This document shows positions 1-9,640 of a stretch of 64,000 bases of DNA, one piece after another. Location of the stretch: the NCBI RefSeq assembly GCF_002086485.1, contig NZ_MVHF01000007.1, forward strand, positions 124,001 through 188,000, written 5' to 3'. The DNA comes from Mycobacterium aquaticum (GTDB lineage Bacteria > Actinomycetota > Actinomycetes > Mycobacteriales > Mycobacteriaceae). Made by a program: the position numbers and the translations under genes. Position 1 is the first letter of the stretch. The number at the start of each line of letters is the position of its first letter. The notes beneath the pieces were generated by a model that saw only the letters and a list, made by a program, of their open reading frames with translations, ran no database searches and had not been told where the DNA came from.

Positions 1-152
1 CGGGGGAGCAGCGGTTGAGCGGATTCCTGTTGTGGCAGAGCGCCTATTCGGAGATGTGGTTCACCGAGGCGTACTGGCCCGCGTTCCGGCGCGTGGATTT
101 TCTGCGCGCGCTGCGCGACTACACCGCGAGGCACCGCCGCTTCGGCAAGTAG
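1..152 (+). CDS. C-terminus of short-chain Z-isoprenyl diphosphate synthase (partial)
   Basis: Only the last 49 codons are in the window, read in frame from base 3 to the TAG at 150-152. The tail contains [13 protein letters not shown] followed by [16 protein letters not shown], which is the characteristic end of cis-prenyltransferases of the UppS family and resembles the end of mycobacterial Z,E-farnesyl diphosphate synthase (Rv1086). The family condenses isopentenyl diphosphate onto an allylic primer on the way to decaprenyl phosphate. The active-site P-loop and substrate-binding part lie upstream of the window, so product chain length cannot be judged here. Confidence 0.85.
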   Translation, partial: GEQRLSGFLLWQSAYSEMWFTEAYWPAFRRVDFLRALRDYTARHRRFGK

Positions 153-173
153 GCGCGTGCCACACTGGGATTC

Positions 174-1544
174 ATGGCTGCGCTGTCGGCGGTGGTCTTC
201 ACGCTCAGCTGGTGGCTGGGGCTCTATCTGCTTGCCCGCGACCCGCGCAAACCCGTTCTGGTGTGCGCCGCGATCGGGCTGACGAGCTTCGCAGTCGTCG
301 TCGCCCTCGATGCCGTCCGGCTCATCAGCGGATCGGAGCTGCTCAGCCGCATCGAGATCTACCTGGTCGCGCTGCCGGGCATCGCCTGGTTCGCGGTGAT
401 GATCGAGCTGTCCCGGCCCAGTGACAGCTGGCGTGCCCGGGCCGGGGAGTTCGCCGCGATCTTCGCTGTCGCGGTGCTTGCCTTCGCCGGGGCCGCGCTG
501 GCCGGCAGCGTCGTAGGGCCGCTGCGCCCGGGGCACTGGGTGATGTTCGCGGTGATATCCCTGGCCTCGCTCGGCGCGATGATCAAGGCCGTCATCGGTG
601 GGGCCAAGCCCGGATCCGTGGTGGGCTTCATCATCGTCGCGACACTGTTCTTCGCGCTCGGCAACGCGATCATCGTCATTCCGCTCGGGCTGCTGCCGAG
701 CTGGCTGGCGTTGGCGTCCACCGGTTTTGACGTCGCACTGCTGGGTATCGCGGTGGCCATCTGGGACGCGTTCGACGAGGGGCAGGCCCTGCGCGCCGAC
801 ATGCGGCGATCGATTCTCGGCACGTTGGTGATCGCGGTGCCGTTCGGCGCCCAGGCTCTCATCGGTGCGGCCGTGCTCGCCGGCAACGGCCGGGTGGCGA
901 TGACGGTGCTGCTGTTCACCAGCCTGGCTGTCGCCGTGGCGGTGGAGGTGCTCGCCGATCCGCTGGCCGGGCTGCTCGACCGGCTGGCGTTCTCGCGGTC
1001 GCCTGCCCTGCGCGCCGACCGCGAGGCGCTGCGCCGGACGGAGGCCGCGTTGCCGCTGCGGTCGGGCAGCCCGCTCGACGATATCGACGACGACGCGTTC
1101 GCCCGACTCACCCGCCGCGCACTGGGGCACTACGGCGACCTCTCCAAGCTGATGGCAAGCCCGCTGACCGCACTGCCCGCCATCGACGCTCGACTGGCGC
1201 AGCGGGGCGCGGCCGATCAACCGCTCGAGCGAGCAAATGAACTCAAGGCGCTGCTGGCCGATCGCATCGCGGCGCTCAAGCCTCGCGACGGTGGCGACTT
1301 CGGTACCACCGAGCAGTGGCGGCACTACAACTCGCTGTACTTCCCGTACGTCGTCGGAGTGCGTGCCTACGCGCAGAACGCCACCGCGGCAGGCCTTGAC
1401 CCGGTCGCTCGGCAGGCCTGGCAGTGGTTGGTCACCGAAGTGCCGCAGCGGTCGTTGCACAACTGGCAGAACGCCGCGGCCAAGGTGATCGCCGCAGACC
1501 TGCGCGGGAGCTTGGTCCATGCCTCGACCCCGGCGGCGCAATAG
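174..1544 (+). CDS. Polytopic membrane protein of unknown function
   Basis: A 456-residue protein starting with ATG 21 bases after the prenyl synthase gene. Residues 1-265 hold about eight or nine hydrophobic segments; the remaining 190 residues are hydrophilic and presumably cytoplasmic, ending with a helix-rich stretch containing WQWLVTEVPQRSLHNWQ. The layout of a multi-helix sensor-like N-terminus with a soluble tail resembles actinobacterial membrane proteins found next to prenyl synthases, but no catalytic or DNA-binding motif is recognisable. It could be co-transcribed with the prenyl synthase gene because the gap is short. Function is unknown. Confidence 0.8.
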   Translation: MAALSAVVFTLSWWLGLYLLARDPRKPVLVCAAIGLTSFAVVVALDAVRLISGSELLSRIEIYLVALPGIAWFAVMIELSRPSDSWRARAGEFAAIFAVAVLAFAGAALAGSVVGPLRPGHWVMFAVISLASLGAMIKAVIGGAKPGSVVGFIIVATLFFALGNAIIVIPLGLLPSWLALASTGFDVALLGIAVAIWDAFDEGQALRADMRRSILGTLVIAVPFGAQALIGAAVLAGNGRVAMTVLLFTSLAVAVAVEVLADPLAGLLDRLAFSRSPALRADREALRRTEAALPLRSGSPLDDIDDDAFARLTRRALGHYGDLSKLMASPLTALPAIDARLAQRGAADQPLERANELKALLADRIAALKPRDGGDFGTTEQWRHYNSLYFPYVVGVRAYAQNATAAGLDPVARQAWQWLVTEVPQRSLHNWQNAAAKVIAADLRGSLVHASTPAAQ

Positions 1545-1662
1545 GGCCTGACCTGCGGTTGGCAGTGCTTGGCAGTGTCCGGCGTCGATCTGGCAGTGCG
1601 TCGTGAGCAATGTCGGAGGTGTTCGAAAAGCTCGACACCGCCTCATTGCCGAGGAGCCAACC

Positions 1663-2091
1663 ATGACCGCCTTCGTCACCCGACCACTTCACCGATCCGC
1701 CCCCAGAGGCGGCACCGCGGAAGCCGCCCTGCTGCGGTTCGCGCTGCGCGCCGACGCCACGGTGTGCGCGGCGCTGGGCCTGCTCGGCGCCATGGTGGCT
1801 GATCCACTGGCCCGGCTGGCCGGCATGACCGCGACAACCGGTTGGCTCGTCGGCGCGGCCCTCGTCAGCTACGGAGCGCTGCTCTATGCCCTCGCCGCGT
1901 TACCCGACATCCGCCGCGTGGGCACCGCCGTCTACGCCGGCAACGTGGCCTTCGGAGCGGTGGCCGTCACGGCGGTCCTGGCCGGATGGTTGCCGCTGAC
2001 CGCGCTGGGCACCGATCTGCTGCTCGGGTTCGTCGCCATCACGCTGGGCCTGGCCTGGCTGCAACACCGCGGAGTGCGCCGTCTGGCGTGA
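1663..2091 (+). CDS. Small four-helix membrane protein, first of a tandem paralogue pair
   Basis: A 142-residue protein. The ATG at 1663 is preferred over upstream in-frame codons because GAGGAG at 1651-1656 stands six bases before it. After a short basic N-terminus the protein consists of four hydrophobic segments separated by short loops. The stretch LLRFALRADATVCAALGLLG aligns with LLRLAMRVDAICVGITGIVL in the next gene, so the two are paralogues. No catalytic residues are apparent; function is not known. Confidence 0.7.
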   Translation: MTAFVTRPLHRSAPRGGTAEAALLRFALRADATVCAALGLLGAMVADPLARLAGMTATTGWLVGAALVSYGALLYALAALPDIRRVGTAVYAGNVAFGAVAVTAVLAGWLPLTALGTDLLLGFVAITLGLAWLQHRGVRRLA

Positions 2092-2185
2092 CCTGTACCC
2101 GCCGGTGCGGGGGCCGCATCCGTAGAGGTTGCGGCTGTGGTCCTCGCACCGTGCTCACCCTCAACACCCACCAAGAAGGAGAATC

Positions 2186-2590
2186 ATGACCGCCATCACC
2201 ACCCCTCGCACCGCAAGCGCATCCGACTCCCTGCTGCGGCTGGCCATGCGGGTCGACGCGATCTGCGTCGGAATCACCGGCATCGTCCTGCTCGCCACCG
2301 CCGGGTGGTTCTCGGATCTCACCGGTCTGCCCAAGTCCATCGAATACGGCGTCGGCATCTTCTCGGTCGGCTACGGCGTCGTGGTGTTCGCGCTCGCGGC
2401 CATGGACCGGGTGCGCCCCGCAGGCATCGGCACCGCCGTGGCCAACGCGCTGTGCACCGTGATCGCAGTGGCCGCCGTGCTCACCATGACGCTCACCACG
2501 GCAGGCGGCGTCATCGTCATCGCCACCGGTATCTACACCGCGGTGATGGCGGAATGGCAGTTCATCGGGGTCCGCCGAATCCGGGCGTAA
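2186..2590 (+). CDS. Small four-helix membrane protein, second of a tandem paralogue pair
   Basis: A 134-residue protein with ATG at 2186 preceded by a strong AAGAAGGAG ribosome-binding site at about 2173-2181. Four predicted membrane helices fill most of the length, in the same order and spacing as in the preceding gene, and the first helix region is clearly similar in sequence. About 95 bases separate the two genes, so co-transcription is possible. The pair looks like a local duplication. No function can be assigned. Confidence 0.75.
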   Translation: MTAITTPRTASASDSLLRLAMRVDAICVGITGIVLLATAGWFSDLTGLPKSIEYGVGIFSVGYGVVVFALAAMDRVRPAGIGTAVANALCTVIAVAAVLTMTLTTAGGVIVIATGIYTAVMAEWQFIGVRRIRA

Positions 2591-2606
2591 CACCGCACTG
2601 CCGAGT

Positions 2607-2653
2607 GGCCAGTTGTTGCACGCGAATCGCGAGAATGCGTGCGACAACTGGCC
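2607..2653. terminator. Bidirectional stem-loop terminator
   Basis: Arms 2607-2623 and 2637-2653 pair over 17 positions with a single T-G wobble around a 13-base loop. It sits between the convergent ends of the small membrane protein gene and coaA, so it can serve both. There is no U-tract, as is usual in mycobacteria. Confidence 0.75.
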
Positions 2654-2662
2654 TTTCGGCGG

Positions 2663-3601
2663 TCAGAGTTTCCGTAGCCGCAGCCGGTTGATGGCGTGGT
2701 CGGCATCCTTGCGCAGCACCAGGGTGGCGCGCGGGCGGGTCGGCAGGATGTTCTCGATCAGGTTGGGCCGGTTGATGGAATGCCAGATGTCGCGCGCGGC
2801 GAACACGGCCTGCTCGTCGGTCAGCGTCGAGTAGTGGTGGAAGTGCGACGCCGGATCGGCGAATGCCGTCGAGCGCATGGTCAGGAAGCGTGAGATGTAC
2901 CACTGCTCGATGTCTTCGATGCGCGCGTCGACATACACCGAGAAGTCGAAGAGGTCGGACACCATCAGCGCAGGGCCCGTCTGCAGGACGTTGAGCCCCT
3001 CCAGGATGAGAATGTCCGGGTGGCGGATGATCTGCTTCTCGCCGGGCACGATGTCGTAGAGCAGGTGCGAATACACCGGTGCGCAGGCCTCGTCGGCCCC
3101 TGATTTCACCGCGGTGACGAACCGCATCAACGCCCGGCGGTCGTAACTCTCCGGGAAACCTTTGCGGTGCATCAGGTTCCGACGGTTGAGCTCTTTGTTC
3201 GGGTAGAGGAAACCGTCGGTGGTCACCAGATCGACACGCAGGTGGTGTTCCCAACGGGCCAGCAGGGCTTGCAGCACACGTGCGGTGGTGGACTTGCCGA
3301 CCGCCACGCTGCCCGCGACCCCGATCACGAACGGCACGGGCCGGTCCGGGTTCTGCTGCGGCTCACCGAGGAACTCCGCGGTGGCGGCGAACAGCCGCTG
3401 GCGTGCGGCCACCTGCAGGTGGATCAAACGGGCGAGCGGCAGGTAGACCTCTTCCACCTCGAGGAGGTCGAGCTTCTCGCCCATGCCGCGCAAGCGCAGC
3501 AGTTCGTCCTCGGTGAGTTTCAGCGGGGTCGACATGCGCAGCGAACGCCATTGGATTCGGTCGAACTCCACATAGGGGCTCGGCTCGCTGGGCCGCGGCA
3601 T
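2663..3601 (-). CDS. coaA: Type I pantothenate kinase
   Basis: Phosphorylates pantothenate with ATP, the first and feedback-controlled step of coenzyme A synthesis in the cytoplasm. The 312-residue length equals that of mycobacterial CoaA. The P-loop GSVAVGKST lies at residues 97-105, followed by [11 protein letters not shown] and [11 protein letters not shown], both typical of bacterial type I kinases of the P-loop/PRK family. The gene is divergent from a DUF885 gene with only about 30 bases between the starts, and convergent with the upstream membrane protein gene across the hairpin at 2607-2653. Confidence 0.97.
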   Translation of the reverse strand: MPRPSEPSPYVEFDRIQWRSLRMSTPLKLTEDELLRLRGMGEKLDLLEVEEVYLPLARLIHLQVAARQRLFAATAEFLGEPQQNPDRPVPFVIGVAGSVAVGKSTTARVLQALLARWEHHLRVDLVTTDGFLYPNKELNRRNLMHRKGFPESYDRRALMRFVTAVKSGADEACAPVYSHLLYDIVPGEKQIIRHPDILILEGLNVLQTGPALMVSDLFDFSVYVDARIEDIEQWYISRFLTMRSTAFADPASHFHHYSTLTDEQAVFAARDIWHSINRPNLIENILPTRPRATLVLRKDADHAINRLRLRKL

Positions 3602-3631
3602 TCGGTCAGTCTTACATTTACGGTTGAGGGC

Positions 3632-4849
3632 ATGGACTCCGGTATCGACATAGGGGCGCCCTCAGATGCGTTCATCCGCGAATATCTGCTGCTCGGTTTG
3701 CGCTTCGACCGCGTCGAGGAGGGCTACGTCGACTCGTTCACCGGCGACCCGGCATTGCGTCGCGCTGTCGAGAACGAGCCCGCGCCCGACCCTGCGGACC
3801 TGGCCCGGCAAGCCGACCGACTCCTCGGTGAGATTCCGCAGGATCTGGAGCGCGACCGCGCCGAATATCTCGCCGCGCACCTGCGCGCGCTGAACTGCGC
3901 GGGGCGCAAGTTCGCCGGTGAGCAGGTCGGCTTCGTCGACGAGGTGCAGGCCTACTTCGACGTCCGGATCACCAAGGGCGATCCCGAGCGGTATCGGGAG
4001 GCGCACGCCAAGCTCGACGAGGCGCTCGGCGGCGCGGGCCCGCTGGCCGACCGCATCCAGGCGCATCGAACGGGCGACGAGATCCCGCCGGAACGTCTCG
4101 AGGAGTGCATCCACGCGTTCTCCTCGGCGCTGCGCGACCGGGTGCGTGCCGAATACCCGCTGCCCGACACCGAAACCATCACCTACGAGGTGGTCACCGA
4201 CAAGCCGTGGTCGGGCTTCAACTACTACCTCGGCGACTACCGCTCGACGGTGGCGGTCAACGCCGACCTCAAGCAGCAGATGGCCAACCTGCCCCGGCTC
4301 GTCGCCCACGAGAGCTATCCCGGCCATCACACCGAGCACTGCCGCAAGGAGGCCGGTTTGGTGGCGCGGCAGGGCCAGCTCGAACAGACGATCTTCCTGG
4401 TCAACACCCCGCAGTGCCTGATGGCGGAAGGCTTGGCCGATCTGGCCCTGTACGCCGCCATCGGACCGGGCTGGGGCGCCTGGGCGTCGGAGATCTACGC
4501 CGACCTGGGTCTGCGCTTCGACGGCGAGCGCGCCGAAGCCGTGTCCGAGGCGATGGCCGGGCTGGCCGACGTGCGTCAGGACGCGGCGCTGATGCTGCAC
4601 GACGAGCACCGCGACGTCGACGACGTGGTCGCATTTCTCAAGCGGTGGCTGCTGGTCAACGACGAGCGGGCGCGGCAGATGCTGCGGTTCTTGTCCTCGC
4701 CGCTGTGGCGCGCCTACACCAGCACCTACATCGAGGGTTACCGGCTGCTGCGGGCCTGGCTCGATGCACGGCCCGACGGCGTGACGTTGACTTCGCGGTT
4801 CGGCAGGCTGCTCGATGAGCCGCTGATCCCGTCCACGTTGCGGGCTTAG
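3632..4849 (+). CDS. DUF885 family putative zinc metallohydrolase
   Basis: A 405-residue soluble protein with no signal peptide. HESYPGHH at residues 226-233 is the DUF885 signature (HExxPGHH), and the glutamate of AEGLAD near residue 266 is the likely third metal ligand, so a gluzincin-type carboxypeptidase or hydrolase is plausible. The ATG at 3632 is chosen because conservation-like sequence begins there and because the divergent coaA starts at 3601; the frame itself stays open far upstream only as an antisense shadow of coaA. The substrate is unknown. Confidence 0.85.
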   Translation: MDSGIDIGAPSDAFIREYLLLGLRFDRVEEGYVDSFTGDPALRRAVENEPAPDPADLARQADRLLGEIPQDLERDRAEYLAAHLRALNCAGRKFAGEQVGFVDEVQAYFDVRITKGDPERYREAHAKLDEALGGAGPLADRIQAHRTGDEIPPERLEECIHAFSSALRDRVRAEYPLPDTETITYEVVTDKPWSGFNYYLGDYRSTVAVNADLKQQMANLPRLVAHESYPGHHTEHCRKEAGLVARQGQLEQTIFLVNTPQCLMAEGLADLALYAAIGPGWGAWASEIYADLGLRFDGERAEAVSEAMAGLADVRQDAALMLHDEHRDVDDVVAFLKRWLLVNDERARQMLRFLSSPLWRAYTSTYIEGYRLLRAWLDARPDGVTLTSRFGRLLDEPLIPSTLRA

Positions 4850-4858
4850 GCTCGGAAG

Positions 4859-5365
4859 GTGAATGAACTCCGGCAGGACATTCCTGCGCTGGCTACGCCG
4901 CTCAACGTCCTGTTGGTGCTGTGGATGGTCGTGGGTCGGGGACTGTTCGTGCAGATGGGATGGATGGCGCTATTCGGCATCCTCGCATCGCCGATATTGC
5001 TCTTCCTCCTGTGGCTGACGACGCGGATGATGCGTGAGCGTGGGCGCCGTCCGCTCACCTCCGGGCAGGCCTGGGCTCAGATCGTGTTGTGGGCAGCGAT
5101 GTTGGTGTTCGGGCTTGCCTGCGTCGACAGTGGCGACAGCCCCACCCCCTTTCCGTCGGTGCTGATGAAGCTGCTCGGCGAGGGGCCGGCGATGAAGACC
5201 GTCAGCGATGTGCTGTGCGCTGCATCGGTTTTCGTCGGGATCGGCGCGTGGATCGTGTTGCACGGGAAGCTGACCAAGGACATCGCGGCGACGCCGCCTG
5301 CTCAACAGCCGTATCCCTACCCCGGCTACCCGCCGGGCCAAACCGGCCCGGGACCATTGACCTGA
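4859..5365 (+). CDS. Small membrane protein with Pro/Tyr-rich tail
   Basis: A 168-residue protein starting with GTG at 4859. TAGGCT at 4847-4852, six bases before the GTG and including the stop codon of the DUF885 gene, could be the -10 box of a leaderless transcript. Four hydrophobic segments are followed by a short tail rich in Pro, Tyr and Gly (PYPYPGYPPG). The protein looks like a DUF4870-type or similar small integral membrane protein, but I cannot name a function. Confidence 0.7.
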   Translation: MNELRQDIPALATPLNVLLVLWMVVGRGLFVQMGWMALFGILASPILLFLLWLTTRMMRERGRRPLTSGQAWAQIVLWAAMLVFGLACVDSGDSPTPFPSVLMKLLGEGPAMKTVSDVLCAASVFVGIGAWIVLHGKLTKDIAATPPAQQPYPYPGYPPGQTGPGPLT

Positions 5366-5376
5366 CCCGCCACGAC

Positions 5377-5382
5377 TAGGCT
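5377..5382 (+). promoter_or_regulatory. Leaderless -10 box of glyA
   Basis: TAGGCT stands seven bases before the ATG at 5390, fitting TANNNT and a transcript that begins at the start codon. No ribosome-binding site is visible. Confidence 0.45.
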
Positions 5383-5389
5383 GAACGCC

Positions 5390-6862
5390 ATGGCAGCTGA
5401 CTCGTCGTCCACCCCATCTTCTGTGCCTGCGGCTTCGGGCGCCGATTACGCCGATACCGCCAGCGCCGCCTATCAGGCCGCGCTGCAGGTGATCGAGTCG
5501 GTCGAGCCCCGGGTGGCCGCGGCCACCCGCAAAGAGCTTGCCGACCAACGGGATTCGCTCAAGCTGATCGCGAGTGAGAACTACGCTTCGCCCGCCGTGC
5601 TGCTGACCATGGGTACCTGGTTCTCGGACAAGTACGCCGAGGGCACGGTGGGGCACCGGTTCTACGCAGGCTGCCAGAACGTCGACACCGTCGAGGCGCT
5701 GGCCGCCGAGCATGCGCGCGAGTTGTTCGGCGCGCCCTACGCCTACGTGCAGCCGCACTCCGGCATCGACGCCAATCTCGTTGCGTTCTGGGCGATCCTG
5801 GCCACCAAGGTCGAGGCACCCGAGCTCGCCAACCTCGGCGCCAAGCACGTCAACGATCTGTCCGAGGCCGACTGGGAAACCCTGCGCAACAAGCTGGGCA
5901 ATCAGCGGCTGCTGGGCATGTCGCTGGACGCGGGTGGTCACCTGACCCACGGCTTCCGGCCCAACATCTCCGGCAAGATGTTCCACCAGCAGAGCTACGG
6001 CACCAACCCGGAGACCGGGTTCCTCGACTACGACGCCGTCGCCGCCGCGGCCCGCGAGTTCAAGCCGCTGATCCTGGTCGCCGGCTACTCGGCGTACCCG
6101 CGGCGCGTGAACTTCGCCAAGATGCGGGAGATCGCCGACGAGGTCGGCGCGACGCTGATGGTCGACATGGCGCACTTCGCAGGTCTGGTGGCGGGCAAGG
6201 TGTTCACCGGTGACGAGGATCCGGTGCCGCACGCACACGTCACGACCACGACGACACACAAGTCGCTGCGCGGCCCGCGCGGCGGCATGGTGCTGGCCAC
6301 CGAGGAGTTCGCGCCCGCAGTCGACAAGGGCTGCCCGATGGTGCTCGGCGGCCCGCTGTCACACGTGATGGCCGCCAAGGCCGTCGCGCTGGCCGAAGCC
6401 CGCCAGCCCGCGTTCCAGGCCTACGCACAGCAGGTCGCCGACAACGCCCAGGCCCTCGCCGACGGCTTCACCAAGCGCGATGCCGGGCTGGTCACCGGCG
6501 GTACCGACAACCACATCGTGCTGCTCGACGTGCGGTCGTTCGGGCTCACCGGCCGCCAGGCCGAATCAGCGCTGCTCGACGCCGGCGTCGTCACCAACCG
6601 CAACTCGGTCCCCGCGGACCCGAACGGCGCCTGGTACACCAGCGGGGTCCGGCTGGGCACCCCGGCGTTGACCAGCCGCGGATTCGACGCCGACGACTTC
6701 GACCGGGTCGCCGAGTTGATCGTCGACGTGCTGTCCAACACGCAGCCCGACGGATCCTCCAAGGCCAAGTACAAGATGGCCGACGGCACCGCCGAGCGCG
6801 TCCACGCGGCGTCCGCCGAGCTGCTCGAAGCCAACCCGCTGTACCCGGGCCTGACGCTCTGA
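5390..6862 (+). CDS. glyA: Serine hydroxymethyltransferase, long form
   Basis: PLP enzyme converting serine and tetrahydrofolate to glycine and 5,10-methylene-tetrahydrofolate. [15 protein letters not shown] carries the Schiff-base lysine at K291; D259 and H262 of VDMAHFAGL are the usual cofactor contacts, and [12 protein letters not shown] is the substrate region. At 490 residues it is about 60 longer than the usual 420-430-residue GlyA: there is a Ser/Ala-rich N-terminus of about 25 residues and an insert near 137-175 before [12 protein letters not shown]. This matches the longer SHMT class known from Chlamydia and some actinobacteria. It occupies the locus of glyA1 in M. tuberculosis, between coaA and desA2. 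Confidence 0.95.
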   Translation: MAADSSSTPSSVPAASGADYADTASAAYQAALQVIESVEPRVAAATRKELADQRDSLKLIASENYASPAVLLTMGTWFSDKYAEGTVGHRFYAGCQNVDTVEALAAEHARELFGAPYAYVQPHSGIDANLVAFWAILATKVEAPELANLGAKHVNDLSEADWETLRNKLGNQRLLGMSLDAGGHLTHGFRPNISGKMFHQQSYGTNPETGFLDYDAVAAAAREFKPLILVAGYSAYPRRVNFAKMREIADEVGATLMVDMAHFAGLVAGKVFTGDEDPVPHAHVTTTTTHKSLRGPRGGMVLATEEFAPAVDKGCPMVLGGPLSHVMAAKAVALAEARQPAFQAYAQQVADNAQALADGFTKRDAGLVTGGTDNHIVLLDVRSFGLTGRQAESALLDAGVVTNRNSVPADPNGAWYTSGVRLGTPALTSRGFDADDFDRVAELIVDVLSNTQPDGSSKAKYKMADGTAERVHAASAELLEANPLYPGLTL

Positions 6863-6877
6863 GGCGTCGGGCGGCGG

Positions 6878-7150
6878 TCAGCGGTGGCCGCCGCCCCCGC
6901 CGCCTCCATCGCTGTGGCCGTTGTACCCGGGCTGGGCGATCTCGTCCTCGGTGAGTTGATCGCTGGTGTCAGGCACCATGGTCGGCACGCATGACAGTGA
7001 GTAGCTGTCTTGCACGTCACTCGACGAGCACTCGTCTTGGGCAAGAGCGCGTGGCATCGAACCGGACGTCGCAGCCGTGATCGGCAGGAGCGCCAAGCCT
7101 GCGACAGTGGCGGCGACAAGCATTCGGCGGGCCGGTGGGTGGAGGGTCAT
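6878..7150 (-). CDS. Small secreted protein with Gly-rich C-terminus
   Basis: A 90-residue protein. Residues 1-37 form a signal peptide with twin Arg followed by a hydrophobic core and a cleavage site after ALA, giving a mature protein of about 53 residues starting QDECSSSD. The mature part has two cysteines that could form a disulfide and ends in GGGGGGGHR. ATG at 7150 is chosen because it starts exactly at the signal peptide; the frame is open further upstream without a better start. It is convergent with glyA. Function unknown. Confidence 0.65.
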   Translation of the reverse strand: MTLHPPARRMLVAATVAGLALLPITAATSGSMPRALAQDECSSSDVQDSYSLSCVPTMVPDTSDQLTEDEIAQPGYNGHSDGGGGGGGHR

Positions 7151-7270
7151 GGCTAAGCGTAGAGCGCATCTGTGCAGGTAGATTTGGGAATCAGGAGACT
7201 CACAGGAGCCGTTGGCGTGGCGTGCGACACGCCGTCCTGCCCCGATTTCAAGGAATGTGTGTACTAGGGT

Positions 7271-7276
7271 TACAGT
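7271..7276 (+). promoter_or_regulatory. Leaderless -10 box of desA2
   Basis: TACAGT lies six bases before the ATG at 7283, consistent with TANNNT and transcription starting at the start codon. Confidence 0.5.
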
Positions 7277-7282
7277 TACTTC

Positions 7283-8110
7283 ATGGCACAGAAACCTGTC
7301 CCTAATGCGCTGACCCTCGAGCTGGAGCCGGTGGTGAGCGCCGAGCTGCGTCGTCACATCGATTCCGAGGATCTCTGGTACGCCCACGATTACGTGCCGT
7401 TCGACCAGGGCGAGAACTTCGCATTCCTAGGTGGACGGGACTGGGATCCCTCCCAGGTGACCCTGCCCAAGAAGGTCACCGATGCCCTGGAGATCCTGTT
7501 GATCACCAAGGACAATCTCGCCGGATATCACCGCGAGCTGGTCGAGCACTTCATCCTCGAGGAGAAGTGGGGCCGGTTCCTCGGCCGCTGGACCGCCGAG
7601 GAGCACCTGCACGCAGTCGCGCTGCGCAACTACCTCGTGGTCACCCGTGAGATCGACCCGGCCGCCAATGAGGACGTCCGCGTCGAGCACGTGATGAAGG
7701 GCTACCGGGCCGACCACTTCAGCCAGATCGAGACCCTGGTGTTCATGGCGTTCTTCGAGCGCGCCCACGCGGTGTACTGCCGCAACCTGCAGGCGCAGGT
7801 CACCGAGCCGGTGCTCGCGTCGTTGATGGGCCGGATCGCCGGTGACGAGGAGCGTCACGAGGAGTTCTTCGCGAACCTGGTCTCGTTCCTGCTCGAGCAG
7901 CACCGCGACGAGGTCGTCGCCGCGATCGCCGCCCGCGCGGCCGACCTCGATGTGATCGGCGCGGACATCGACGCCTACGGCGACAAGGTGGCGCTGGTGG
8001 CCGAGGCGGGCATCTTCGACAAGGCCGCGCTGCGCACGGTGATCGCCGATCGCATCACCGCATGGGGTCTGGCCGGTGAGGCCCAGCTCCAGCAGTTCAT
8101 CAACACTTAA
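7283..8110 (+). CDS. desA2: Acyl-[ACP] desaturase DesA2
   Basis: Soluble ferritin-like diiron desaturase thought to introduce a double bond into acyl chains, in mycobacteria linked to mycolic acid precursors. The 275-residue length equals that of Rv1094. Iron ligands are visible in the EENLH-type motif EEHLH (about residue 105) and in DEERHEEFF (about residue 187), and the first glutamate in LVEHFILEEKW. The gene lies downstream of glyA and upstream of phoAT-phoH2, the same order as in M. tuberculosis. Confidence 0.95.
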   Translation: MAQKPVPNALTLELEPVVSAELRRHIDSEDLWYAHDYVPFDQGENFAFLGGRDWDPSQVTLPKKVTDALEILLITKDNLAGYHRELVEHFILEEKWGRFLGRWTAEEHLHAVALRNYLVVTREIDPAANEDVRVEHVMKGYRADHFSQIETLVFMAFFERAHAVYCRNLQAQVTEPVLASLMGRIAGDEERHEEFFANLVSFLLEQHRDEVVAAIAARAADLDVIGADIDAYGDKVALVAEAGIFDKAALRTVIADRITAWGLAGEAQLQQFINT

Positions 8111-8179
8111 CGTGCCGGCGGGTTAGCTACGGCGCGCCTGTCAGGCGCATTCGGCGCGGCGGGGGTAGCGTCGATTCCG

Positions 8180-8323
8180 ATGGCTAGCGACATGCTCTGC
8201 TGTCCGGGCGGTACCGATCGTAACGATTGCGAGAGGACCGGCCCCGGTCCTGGTGCCGCAGCGTCCACCGAGAAGTTCGTGTGGGGCCGCGTAACGAGCT
8301 TCGCCTCTAGGAGCGCCACGTGA
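8180..8323 (+). CDS. phoAT: PhoAT-like small protein upstream of PhoH2
   Basis: A 47-codon frame, ATG at 8180 to TGA at 8321-8323, whose stop overlaps the GTG start of phoH2 by four bases (GTGA). The peptide begins [11 protein letters not shown] and ends [11 protein letters not shown]; it has three cysteines near the N-terminus and a basic C-terminal half. From memory, mycobacterial phoH2 is reported to be preceded by a short overlapping antitoxin-like gene called phoAT, which is exactly this arrangement. No clear ribosome-binding site precedes the ATG. The identification rests on position and overlap, not on a recognised domain. Confidence 0.65.
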   Translation: MASDMLCCPGGTDRNDCERTGPGPGAAASTEKFVWGRVTSFASRSAT

Positions 8324-9633
8324 CTGATTCGCCTGTCCGTACCTATGTGCTCGACACCTCCGTGTTGCTGTCCGATCCTTGGGCGTGCAGCCGGTTTGCT
8401 GAGCACGAAGTGGTGGTTCCGCTGGTTGTCATCAGCGAACTGGAAGCCAAACGGCACCACCACGAGCTGGGCTGGTTCGCCCGGCAGGCACTGCGGATGT
8501 TCGACGATCTGCGTCTCGAGCACGGACGGCTGGATCAGCCGATTCCGGTTGGGACACAGGGCGGGACGCTGCACGTCGAGCTGAACCACAGCGATCCGAC
8601 CGTGCTGCCGCAGGGCTTCCGTACCGACAGCAACGATTCCCGCATCCTGACCTGTGCGGCCAACCTGGCCGCGGAGGGCAAGCGAGTCACGTTGGTGAGC
8701 AAGGACATTCCGCTGCGGGTCAAGGCCGGCGCGGTGGGCTTGGCCGCCGACGAGTACCACGCCCAGGATGTCGTGGTCTCGGGCTGGACCGGGATGACCG
8801 AGCTGGATGTCGCCGCCGAGGACATCGACGCGATGTTCGCCGACGGTGAGATCGACTTGGCCGATGCCCGGGATCTTCCGTGCCACACCGGAATTCGTCT
8901 GCTCGGCGGAAACTCCCACGCGCTGGGGCGGGTCAACGCCGACAAGCGCGTGCAGCTGGTCCGCGGTGATCGCGAAGTGTTCGGCCTCCGGGGAAGGTCA
9001 GCCGAACAACGCGTCGCACTGGATCTGCTGCTCGACGAGTCCGTCGGCATCGTCTCGCTGGGCGGCAAGGCCGGCACCGGCAAGTCGGCGCTGGCGCTCT
9101 GCGCGGGCCTGGAGGCGGTGCTGGAGCGTCGCACCCAACGCAAGGTCGTGGTGTTCCGTCCGCTGTATGCGGTCGGTGGTCAGGATCTCGGCTACCTGCC
9201 CGGCAGCGAGAGCGAGAAGATGGGCCCGTGGGCGCAGGCCGTCTTCGACACCCTGGAAGGCTTGGCCAGTCCGGCGGTGCTCGAAGAGGTGCTTTCGCGC
9301 GGCATGCTCGAAGTGCTGCCGCTGACCCACATCCGCGGCCGTTCGCTGCACGATTCGTTCGTCATCGTCGACGAGGCGCAGTCGTTGGAGCGCAACGTGC
9401 TGCTGACCGTGCTGTCGCGGCTGGGTGCAGGCTCACGCGTGGTGCTCACCCACGATGTCGCACAGCGGGACAATCTGCGAGTCGGCCGCCATGACGGCGT
9501 CGCGGCGGTCATCGAGAAGCTCAAGGGCCACCCACTGTTCGCCCACATCACGCTGCAGCGCAGTGAACGCTCGCCGATCGCCGCGCTGGTCACCGAGATG
9601 CTGGAGGAGTACAGCCCCGCTGCTCTTCCCTGA
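8320..9633 (+). CDS. phoH2: PhoH2: PIN-domain RNase fused to PhoH ATPase
   Basis: A 437-residue protein with two domains. Residues 1-130 are a PIN (VapC-like) ribonuclease domain with the acidic positions D12 in [10 protein letters not shown]40, D106 in SNDSRIL and D128 in SKDIPLR. Residues 225-430 are a PhoH ATPase with Walker [11 protein letters not shown] (249-258) and Walker B FVIVDEAQ. The known role of mycobacterial PhoH2 is an ATP-dependent, sequence-specific RNA unwinding and cleaving enzyme acting as the toxin half of the PhoAT-PhoH2 pair. The GTG start overlaps the phoAT stop, implying coupled translation. A strong hairpin follows the gene. Confidence 0.95.
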   Translation: MTDSPVRTYVLDTSVLLSDPWACSRFAEHEVVVPLVVISELEAKRHHHELGWFARQALRMFDDLRLEHGRLDQPIPVGTQGGTLHVELNHSDPTVLPQGFRTDSNDSRILTCAANLAAEGKRVTLVSKDIPLRVKAGAVGLAADEYHAQDVVVSGWTGMTELDVAAEDIDAMFADGEIDLADARDLPCHTGIRLLGGNSHALGRVNADKRVQLVRGDREVFGLRGRSAEQRVALDLLLDESVGIVSLGGKAGTGKSALALCAGLEAVLERRTQRKVVVFRPLYAVGGQDLGYLPGSESEKMGPWAQAVFDTLEGLASPAVLEEVLSRGMLEVLPLTHIRGRSLHDSFVIVDEAQSLERNVLLTVLSRLGAGSRVVLTHDVAQRDNLRVGRHDGVAAVIEKLKGHPLFAHITLQRSERSPIAALVTEMLEEYSPAALP

Positions 9634-9640
9634 GTGATTC

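Noticed and set aside
4970..6259. A 429-codon open frame opposite glyA
   Set aside because: Composition is typical of an antisense shadow and it lies entirely opposite glyA and the preceding membrane protein gene.
8134..8148. GCGCCTG-T-CAGGCGC palindrome after desA2 as a terminator
   Set aside because: The loop would be a single base; a weak hairpin at best, and it precedes phoAT closely. Not supported enough to list.
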